A stretch of DNA of 9,067 nt from an uncultured Bacilli bacterium (GTDB taxonomy: Bacteria > Bacillota_I > Bacilli_A > RFN20 > CAG-826): contig CALVMF010000047.1 in NCBI GenBank assembly GCA_944342125.1, positions 1 to 9,067 on the forward strand, in the 5' to 3' direction. The position numbers were made by a program, and so were the translations under genes. The notes below the pieces were generated by a model, which was not told the DNA's origin, searched no databases, and was given only the letters and a program-made list of their open reading frames with translations. Shown here piece after piece: positions 1 through 4,909 of this stretch (the stretch's first letter is position 1; each line of letters opens with the position of its first letter).

Positions 1-581
1 CCCGCAAAACTTGGGTAAAATTTAAAAGTTTTGATGTAAAATTCATTTAAATACTCTAAATAAACATCTTTCCAGACACCACTAGTTTCTTTATAAAAAC
101 ACTCAAAAGGTTCCTTTTTCCAAGTTTGCTTTCCTCGAATTTGATCTACATTTTGTCTATCAATTGCCATTAAAGTAATATCGTTATTACCTAGTTTTAC
201 AAAAGGAGCAATATCGATATTAAATGAATCGTAAGCGCCTTTATGATGCGCAATATATTTTCCATTGATGAAGAGCTTACACTCATAATCAACACCTAAA
301 AAATGTAGTAATAAATGGGGTGATAATTTATTTAAGGTAATGGTTTTATGATACCAAATAATATCTGAGTGCTCATTTATACCAACCCCAGAAGTTTCGG
401 TTTGATATGGATAAGGAACTAAGATTGTTCTAGCTTTAGCAAAATCTTTGTACCAACCTTCAATCATTCCTTTCTCTTGTTCATCAAATACAAAATCCCA
501 TTTACCGTTTAATAGTTCATAATCTTGTCTAAAAACTTGTGGATTAGGATGATTTTTATGATAAGAAAGAGTGTGCTTCAT
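1..581 (-). CDS. Glycoside hydrolase family 2 enzyme (N-terminal part, cut by window edge)
   Basis: Partial gene: the first 193 residues are present and the rest lies beyond the left edge. The start is the ATG at 581-579, preceded 8 bases upstream by an AGAGGT ribosome binding site. The visible part is the sugar-binding jelly-roll domain of GH2 enzymes (beta-galactosidase, beta-glucuronidase and relatives). Family motifs seen in order are HPNPQ at 11-15, LNGKWDF at 24-30, VPYPYQTETSG at 55-65, WYHKTI at 76-81, FINGKYIAHHKGAYDSF at 104-120, RGKQTW at 149-154 and TSGVWKDVYLE at 166-176. The catalytic TIM barrel with its two glutamates is not in view, so the substrate cannot be set. There is no signal peptide, so the enzyme is probably cytoplasmic. 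It follows the AraC gene after only 4 bases and is probably co-transcribed with it. It likely removes a terminal beta-linked sugar from oligosaccharides brought in by the divergent ABC transporter; that role is inferred from context. Confidence 0.9.
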   Translation of the reverse strand, partial: MKHTLSYHKNHPNPQVFRQDYELLNGKWDFVFDEQEKGMIEGWYKDFAKARTILVPYPYQTETSGVGINEHSDIIWYHKTITLNKLSPHLLLHFLGVDYECKLFINGKYIAHHKGAYDSFNIDIAPFVKLGNNDITLMAIDRQNVDQIRGKQTWKKEPFECFYKETSGVWKDVYLEYLNEFYIKTFKFYPSFA

Positions 582-585
582 ATAT

Positions 586-1371
586 TTATACCTCTGGATT
601 ATTTACAAATTGATTTGTGGTTTTACCAGTATGCTTTTTAAACCATGAATAAAAGTATTCTTCAGTTGAAAAGCCTAAAATTCTAATGATTTCACTTGAT
701 TTAACACCATCTAATAAGAGTTGCTTAACCATCTTTAGACGCGCGTTATCTAAATCTTTAATTGGATTAACATAGAAAAACTGCTTATAAAGGATATTAA
801 AGTAACTCAAAGAGAAGTTTGCTTTTTGGGCTAAACTTTGAACTGTAAGATGCGAAGGATCTTGATACATTTCATATCTTATTTGTTCAAACTTATCTTT
901 TATATCGTTAGTGTAATTTGAATTCGATCCTAGTTTTTTATGATGGATTAAACTACTAAGTTTAATAAATAAGCCGAGCATTTTATAATCCATAACTGAG
1001 TCTAATTTAATAGGATTACGATAGTAGTCGTATAAATCTTTAAAAGAGTCACCTAAAACTTTTGAATTAGTTGGCTGCATGATTGTGTTTTCAGGAATCT
1101 TTAATTCTTCGATTATCGATTCATCAAAACATTCAAAATCGATATAGTCGTGATTGATTCTCATTGTATCGCTTTCAAATAGTTGAGGTGTTTTTGGTGT
1201 ATATAAAATACTGGTGCCGGGTGTAGCATCATAAACTTTACCATCTATAGTAATTTTAACGGTGCTATAAAAATGAAAAAGAATGTAGCGTGGGCTACCT
1301 TCGGGTCTAACTATTGAGAAATCCCCTTGTTCAATAATCTTGCTTCCAGCGTAATGTAACTTAAAATTCAT
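586..1371 (-). CDS. AraC-family transcriptional regulator
   Basis: A 261-residue regulator with the usual AraC/XylS layout. Residues about 5-85 form a cupin-type sugar-sensing domain, with a beta-rich run, the turn IDGKVYDATPG at 42-52, and the LYTPKTPQLFESD stretch at 56-68. A helical linker follows. Two helix-turn-helix motifs occupy the C-terminus: the first about 175-198 (LTVQSLAQKANFSLSYF) and the second about 225-255. The second contains IIRILGFSTEEYFYSWFKKHTG, here in two pieces: IIRILGFSTEE, then YFYSWFKKHTGKT. The latter is the family's typical YF-x-x-xFKKxTG signature. The length is normal for the family. The gene is divergent from the sugar ABC operon and directly upstream of GH2, so it most likely activates both units in response to the imported sugar. 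The effector is unknown. No alternative start exists upstream, because the frame reaches a TAA without passing another start codon. The Shine-Dalgarno is weak, a GAAAG only 2 bases before the ATG. Confidence 0.93.
   Translation of the reverse strand: MNFKLHYAGSKIIEQGDFSIVRPEGSPRYILFHFYSTVKITIDGKVYDATPGTSILYTPKTPQLFESDTMRINHDYIDFECFDESIIEELKIPENTIMQPTNSKVLGDSFKDLYDYYRNPIKLDSVMDYKMLGLFIKLSSLIHHKKLGSNSNYTNDIKDKFEQIRYEMYQDPSHLTVQSLAQKANFSLSYFNILYKQFFYVNPIKDLDNARLKMVKQLLLDGVKSSEIIRILGFSTEEYFYSWFKKHTGKTTNQFVNNPEV
590..595 (-). promoter_or_regulatory. Ribosome binding site of the GH2 gene
   Basis: On the minus strand this reads AGAGGT, 8 bases before the ATG at 581. It lies within the last codons of the AraC gene, which supports translation of the two genes from one mRNA and fixes the GH2 start. 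Confidence 0.7.
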
Positions 1372-1384
1372 AACTTTCGATACT

Positions 1385-1413
1385 ATTATATAATTTTATT
1401 TTAGATATGCTAA
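1385..1413 (-). promoter_or_regulatory. Probable promoter of the AraC/GH2 unit
   Basis: On the minus strand the -35 element is TTAGCA (1413-1408, four of six matches to TTGACA). A 17-base spacer separates it from a perfect TATAAT (1390-1385). Transcription should start near 1378, leaving a leader of only about 7 bases before the AraC ATG at 1371. Hexamers and spacing are seen directly; the start point is estimated. Confidence 0.6.
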
Positions 1414-1420
1414 TTCTTAA

Positions 1421-1457
1421 ATATAAAAAAATCATATACGCGATTTAAAAAAACATA
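1421..1457. repeat. Imperfect direct repeat, candidate AraC binding half-sites
   Basis: Two copies of ATWT-A7-(T)CATA lie at 1421-1436 and 1443-1457. Their A7 runs start 22 bases apart, about two helical turns, which is the spacing often seen for AraC-family half-sites. They sit just upstream of the AraC promoter on one side and just before the TATAAT at 1460 on the other. The repeat is seen in the sequence; the binding role is inference, and A runs are common in such AT-rich DNA. Confidence 0.3.
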
Positions 1458-1459
1458 GT

Positions 1460-1465
1460 TATAAT
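1460..1465 (+). promoter_or_regulatory. Candidate upstream -10 element (TATAAT) for the plus-strand operon
   Basis: A perfect TATAAT with no recognisable -35 at normal spacing (TACGCG lies 17 bases upstream). If used, transcription would start near 1472. The cre box at 1497 would then lie about 25-39 bases downstream of the start, a usual roadblock position for CcpA repression, and the mRNA leader would be about 160 bases long. Confidence 0.35.
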
Positions 1466-1496
1466 TTTACTTTGGTCTATTTAGAGGGATTAATTA

Positions 1497-1510
1497 TGTA
1501 AGCGCTTTCA
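1497..1510. promoter_or_regulatory. cre box (CcpA catabolite-responsive element)
   Basis: TGTAAGCGCTTTCA matches the cre consensus TGWAANCGNTNNCA at every defined position and has the central AAGCGCTT palindrome. In low-GC Gram-positive bacteria CcpA with HPr-Ser-P binds such sites to repress sugar operons when preferred sugars are present. Here it lies upstream of the ABC/GH43 operon. A dedicated LacI-family regulator could use a similar operator, but none is encoded in this window. Confidence 0.8.
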
Positions 1511-1590
1511 AAAAATTTAAAAACTTAACAAAAAAACACAAAAAGAAAAGAAACACATACAACGAAAAATTGCATAAAACGAAAAAAAGG
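1511..1590 (+). other. A-rich tract with spaced A-runs upstream of the ABC operon promoter
   Basis: About 80 bases that on the plus strand are mostly A with scattered C and very few G. Runs of four to seven A recur at roughly helical intervals, for example at 1519-1523, 1530-1536, 1540-1544, 1565-1569, 1576-1579 and 1582-1588. Such DNA is often curved, or contacted by the RNA polymerase alpha subunit as an UP element. No gene is seen in it. Function is inferred from composition alone. Confidence 0.35.
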
Positions 1591-1597
1591 CATGCCA

Positions 1598-1603
1598 TAT
1601 AAT
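1598..1603 (+). promoter_or_regulatory. Candidate main -10 element (TATAAT) of the ABC/GH43 operon
   Basis: A perfect TATAAT placing the transcription start near 1610, with a short leader that contains the GGAGG ribosome binding site. The best -35-like hexamer, TTGCAT at 1570-1575, is 22 bases upstream, which is too far for sigma-A alone, so an activator is likely. A GGCATGCC palindrome (1589-1596) ends one base before it. Confidence 0.5.
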
Positions 1604-1618
1604 AAAATCAGCCTTAAT

Positions 1619-1623
1619 GGAGG
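1619..1623 (+). promoter_or_regulatory. Ribosome binding site fixing the solute-binding protein start
   Basis: GGAGG lies 10 bases before the ATG at 1634. It rules in that ATG over the in-frame ATG at 1592, which sits inside the promoter region and has no such site. Confidence 0.8.
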
Positions 1624-1633
1624 AATATTAAAA

Positions 1634-3034
1634 ATGAGAAAAATGAGAGCATTAATCGCTTTACCAATATTAGTCTTAACCTTAGCAAGTTGTGGACGTA
1701 ACGAAGATAATCCAGAACAAGAAAATCCTACTGGTGAAGGAGCTAACATCTCTTTCTTTGGATGGGGAAGCAATGAAGAGCAAGCTAATTTTAAAAAGTT
1801 AGTAAATTATTATAATGAACATAACGAAAAGAAGATTCACGTTATATATAGTGCAACTGATTCAAATAACTACATGGTAAGTTTAAGCATTAAATCCGAA
1901 AATTTACCTGATGTCTTCTATATGCCTGATTATTCTTTCTATTCTTGGGCAGCAAGTGGAAGATTGATGCGCCTTGATGATACTTCTAGTTCTCTATCCA
2001 TTAGTGAAGAAGAACTTGATCCAATTTGGGATAAGGCTGTTGATATGTATCGATTTGATAAAAACAGCTTAACTTTAGGAAGTGGTGATTTATATGGTTT
2101 ACCTAAGGATTTAGGACCATATACCCTTGTATATAATAAGGATTTATTAGAAGAGTGCATCGAATCAAGTGGTGGTAAATTAGCTTTACCAAGCGCAACT
2201 GAACCAATGACGTTTACTGAATTTAGTGAATATTGCGCCGCTATTCAAGTTGAATTAGATAAAATTTCACCAGATGTTAAAAAATATGCTGTAAGTAGCT
2301 ATGAAATCATGCCTGCTGTCTATTCAAATAATAGTGATTTTTATAAAGGCGAAGATAAGCGTACATCAAACGTTTCTGATCCAAACTTTTATGAAGCAAT
2401 TCAATTTATTGCCGATTTAAATCTTAAATATCGTGCTATGCCAAGCGCAGCTGAACAAACAACAACGAACGGATTTATTAGATTCCAAAGTGGAAACTGT
2501 GTTTTTACAAACATGGGGCCTTGGGATATGACAAGTTTTTGGAATCTTGACTTTGATTTTGATGTTATCCCTGTTGCTAAAGGGGATGATAAAGATGCAA
2601 AATCAACTGCTTGGGTAGGAAGTGTTGCATATTGTATTTCTCAAAAATCAAGAAATAAAGCTGCAGCTTTAGATTTCATCAAGTTCCTTTCATTAAGTGA
2701 AGAAAGTAACAGAATGAATTATGAGCTTGGCCAAGCAATGCCAAATATTGAAGAAATGGCAAAAACTGATTTTGTTAATAATGTTGGAATTGATGATGAA
2801 GCAAAGAAAAGACCAGAAAATAAGCAACTATTTGTCGATATAGTAAGCGGAGAAAATCCAGAAATTAATGGACAAAATCGTGCAGCTTATTTTTGCCCTT
2901 CATCAACTCCTTACAATAATTTACTTGACAGTTTAAACACCGTTTGGACTGGTCAAGACACGGCGGAAGAGTGGGCAGCTCATTACAATGCAACTTTCCA
3001 AAAAAATCTAAATGATGTCTACGAATTCTTTTGA
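1634..3034 (+). CDS. Sugar ABC transporter substrate-binding lipoprotein (family 1)
   Basis: A 466-residue extracellular solute-binding protein of the CUT1 (oligosaccharide) type, anchored to the outer face of the membrane. The start at 1634 gives a clean lipoprotein signal peptide: MRKMR, a hydrophobic core, and the lipobox L17-A-S-C20. A start at 1592 would add 14 polar residues before it. Mature-protein features are the first strand ISFFGWGS, a LPDVFYMPDYS segment typical of the hinge-side binding cleft, YGLPKDLGPYTLVYNKDLLEE where the family usually has YG(L/V)P...LxYNKDLF, the late GNCVFTNMGPWDM segment, and ALDFIKFLS near the C-terminus. Many aromatic residues fit sugar stacking. It delivers ligand to the two permeases that follow. 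The gene ends in TGA just before the first permease. Length is normal for the family; the exact sugar cannot be read from sequence. Confidence 0.96.
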   Translation: MRKMRALIALPILVLTLASCGRNEDNPEQENPTGEGANISFFGWGSNEEQANFKKLVNYYNEHNEKKIHVIYSATDSNNYMVSLSIKSENLPDVFYMPDYSFYSWAASGRLMRLDDTSSSLSISEEELDPIWDKAVDMYRFDKNSLTLGSGDLYGLPKDLGPYTLVYNKDLLEECIESSGGKLALPSATEPMTFTEFSEYCAAIQVELDKISPDVKKYAVSSYEIMPAVYSNNSDFYKGEDKRTSNVSDPNFYEAIQFIADLNLKYRAMPSAAEQTTTNGFIRFQSGNCVFTNMGPWDMTSFWNLDFDFDVIPVAKGDDKDAKSTAWVGSVAYCISQKSRNKAAALDFIKFLSLSEESNRMNYELGQAMPNIEEMAKTDFVNNVGIDDEAKKRPENKQLFVDIVSGENPEINGQNRAAYFCPSSTPYNNLLDSLNTVWTGQDTAEEWAAHYNATFQKNLNDVYEFF

Positions 3035-3039
3035 TATTT

Positions 3040-3957
3040 ATGAAAAAGAACAAAATAGTTGAGTTTTGCAAAGATTTTAGTAGAAAAAAGCTATCTTTAA
3101 GACAAAGAGAAGAGTTTTCTGCTTATCTATTTGTGTTAATTCCTATTATTGGATTTTTGATTTTTAGTTTAGCTTCTATTTGCTATAGTTTCTATTACGC
3201 TTTCACTAATTTTAATCCAATACTTGGCGTTAGTAAGTGGGTCGGCTTTGATAATTTTGTAGATTTATTTTCAGACCCTAAATTTCTTGATGCTTGTTTA
3301 AATACAGTAATACTTTTAGCTAGCATTCCAATTGGAGTTACTTTAGGTTTATTGCTTGCAGTTTATTTAAAGAAACTTGCTCATGGATCGATGCTTTTAA
3401 GCTTACTTTATTATCTACCTGCCGTTACAAGTGCGGTTGCAATAAATGTCATTTTTAATTACATATTCAAAGGTGATTATGGAATTTTAAATGAAGTTTT
3501 AGGCATCAACCTTTATTGGATTTCTGAAGATGATGGTGGATTAGTAAAACTTGCAATCATTATTAAAAATGTTTGGGCTTCGATTGGCTCAACTATGATT
3601 CTTTATTTATCAGGACTTAATAATATTCCTAATGAATATTATGAAGCGGCCGATGTAATGGGCGCTTCAAAATGGCAACAACTCGTAAATATCACTATTC
3701 CAATGTCTAATCCAACTACATTTTATATTTTGGTAACTGGAATTATTGGTGGACTTCAATCTTATGCCGATTCACAAATCCTTGCTCAAGGAGTTAGTGG
3801 AGGTAGGACGATTGTCTATTACATCTGGACTTATGGAATTGGCAATAACGCTAATTTTGGTCTAGCTTCAGCAGCAAGCGTATTTTTAGCGCTAGTTATC
3901 ATCGCTTTAAGCATAATTCAATTTTCTAGAAATAAAATGTTTAAAAAGGTCAGGTAA
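3040..3957 (+). CDS. CUT1-type sugar ABC transporter permease (first subunit)
   Basis: A 305-residue inner-membrane subunit of the binding-protein-dependent sugar importer, of the MalF/LacF/UgpA type. Six hydrophobic spans are seen at about 29-51, 87-109, 118-142, 170-192, 227-247 and 278-294. The cytoplasmic EAA loop that docks the ATPase is present as EYYEAADVMGASKWQQLVNI, with IPMSNPT after it (about residues 199-225). The start chosen is ATG at 3040, 5 bases after the TGA of the binding-protein gene. An in-frame TTG at 3031, overlapping that stop, would add three residues. Neither start has a clear ribosome binding site, so translation probably depends on coupling to the gene upstream. 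It pairs with the permease that follows. Confidence 0.95.
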   Translation: MKKNKIVEFCKDFSRKKLSLRQREEFSAYLFVLIPIIGFLIFSLASICYSFYYAFTNFNPILGVSKWVGFDNFVDLFSDPKFLDACLNTVILLASIPIGVTLGLLLAVYLKKLAHGSMLLSLLYYLPAVTSAVAINVIFNYIFKGDYGILNEVLGINLYWISEDDGGLVKLAIIIKNVWASIGSTMILYLSGLNNIPNEYYEAADVMGASKWQQLVNITIPMSNPTTFYILVTGIIGGLQSYADSQILAQGVSGGRTIVYYIWTYGIGNNANFGLASAASVFLALVIIALSIIQFSRNKMFKKVR

Positions 3958-3962
3958 TCAAT

Positions 3963-4904
3963 ATGGTTAAGCAGATATTAGAAAATCATAAAAATGAAAT
4001 GCCTTCAAACATGCCTAATTTTTCTAGAAAGAAATATTTAGCTGAAAAATATGCTGGGAAAACGTGGTTTATAATTTGCACTCTTATTGTTGTTTTTGGT
4101 GCTTTTATCATGGTTTTCCCTTATCTATGGATGTTTTTAAGCGCATTAAAAACACCTTTAGAAGTTGTAAAAGTGCCAATGGTATTTTTCCCAACTGATC
4201 CAAACTGGGGTATTTTCACTGAAGCCTTAACAAGCGATAAACTAACTTTCTTTAATAGCTTAAAAAATACACTCATTATTGAAGTTTTAGTTATAACGGT
4301 TGGAACATTTTTCTCAACTTTATGTGCCTTTGCTTTTGCAAAGATGAATTTTAGATTTAAGAAAACAATTCTTATTATCTTAATGACTTCGATGATGATA
4401 CCTTATGCAGCTGTTATGCTACCTCAATATCGTACTTTTATGGATATGGGCTGGGTAGCAAGTGACAACTGGTTTATCAACTTACTTCCTTTAATTGTTC
4501 CAGGTTTATTTGGGAATATTTCGATGACATTTTTCTTAATAACCGCAATGCAAACTGCAATTAATGATGCAATTATTGAAGAAGCAAAAGTTGAAGGATG
4601 CTCATGGTTTAGAATTTATCGGTCAATTGGTCTTCCTTTAGCTCGTCCAGCAATAGCAGCGCAAGTTATCTTCTGGTTTGTTGGAATTTGGAATGATTAT
4701 TTTGCGCCTTCCATTTATTTAACAAATCAAGAAAGCCGGACTCTTCAAGTTGCTATTCAACTATTAACAAGCGGAACTGATAACTCTGATATGCCATTAC
4801 TTTTTGCTAGCGCATTTTTAGCATCAATTCCAACAATTATAATTTTCATTCTTTGTAGAAAGATGTTTATCAACATGAATGCTAATAGTGGTATTAAGGG
4901 GTAA
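3963..4904 (+). CDS. CUT1-type sugar ABC transporter permease (second subunit)
   Basis: A 313-residue permease of the MalG/LacG/UgpE type, partner of the preceding permease in the importer channel. Six spans are seen at about 35-57, 101-124, 134-156, 172-196, 230-249 and 278-297. The EAA loop reads IIEEAKVEGCSWFRIYRSI followed by LPLARPA (about 204-230), and the MxPQYRTF motif is seen as MLPQYRTF at 152-159. A polar leader of about 30 residues precedes the first span. The ATG at 3963 has an AGG-type ribosome binding site at 3952-3954, inside the end of the first permease gene; the gap between the genes is 5 bases. No ATPase gene lies next to it, so the importer probably uses a shared MsmX/UgpC-type ATPase encoded elsewhere, as is common for CUT1 systems in Firmicutes. 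Confidence 0.95.
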   Translation: MVKQILENHKNEMPSNMPNFSRKKYLAEKYAGKTWFIICTLIVVFGAFIMVFPYLWMFLSALKTPLEVVKVPMVFFPTDPNWGIFTEALTSDKLTFFNSLKNTLIIEVLVITVGTFFSTLCAFAFAKMNFRFKKTILIILMTSMMIPYAAVMLPQYRTFMDMGWVASDNWFINLLPLIVPGLFGNISMTFFLITAMQTAINDAIIEEAKVEGCSWFRIYRSIGLPLARPAIAAQVIFWFVGIWNDYFAPSIYLTNQESRTLQVAIQLLTSGTDNSDMPLLFASAFLASIPTIIIFILCRKMFINMNANSGIKG

Positions 4905-4909
4905 TCATT

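Larger units (their letters stand above)
1372..1633. promoter_or_regulatory. Divergent control region between the AraC/GH2 and ABC/GH43 units
   Basis: This 262-base gap holds no convincing gene. It contains a minus-strand promoter for the AraC gene, two perfect TATAAT hexamers facing the plus-strand operon, a consensus cre box, a pair of A7-containing direct repeats about 22 bases apart, an A-rich stretch almost free of G, and a GGCATGCC palindrome touching the downstream TATAAT. Neither plus-strand -10 has a good -35 at 16-18 bases, which fits a promoter that needs an activator such as the adjacent AraC protein. Confidence 0.75.

Noticed and set aside
1592..1633. Upstream ATG extending the solute-binding protein by 14 residues
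   Set aside because: It lies in the GGCATGCC/TATAAT promoter region, has no ribosome binding site, and would put polar residues before a clean lipoprotein signal peptide. The ATG at 1634 has GGAGG at good spacing.
1525..1773. 82-codon minus-strand frame
   Set aside because: It crosses the control region and the signal-peptide coding end of the binding protein, its start has no context, and its Phe/Leu-rich end only mirrors the A-rich tract.
1939..2160. 73-codon minus-strand frame
   Set aside because: Lies wholly inside the binding-protein gene; no domain, no ribosome binding site.
3031..3039. TTG start for the first permease
   Set aside because: It adds only MIF before MKKNK and has no ribosome binding site. 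The ATG at 3040 is the simpler choice, but the TTG is not excluded.
2865..3071. 68-codon minus-strand frame across the binding protein/permease junction
   Set aside because: Antisense to two well-supported genes and without any family feature.
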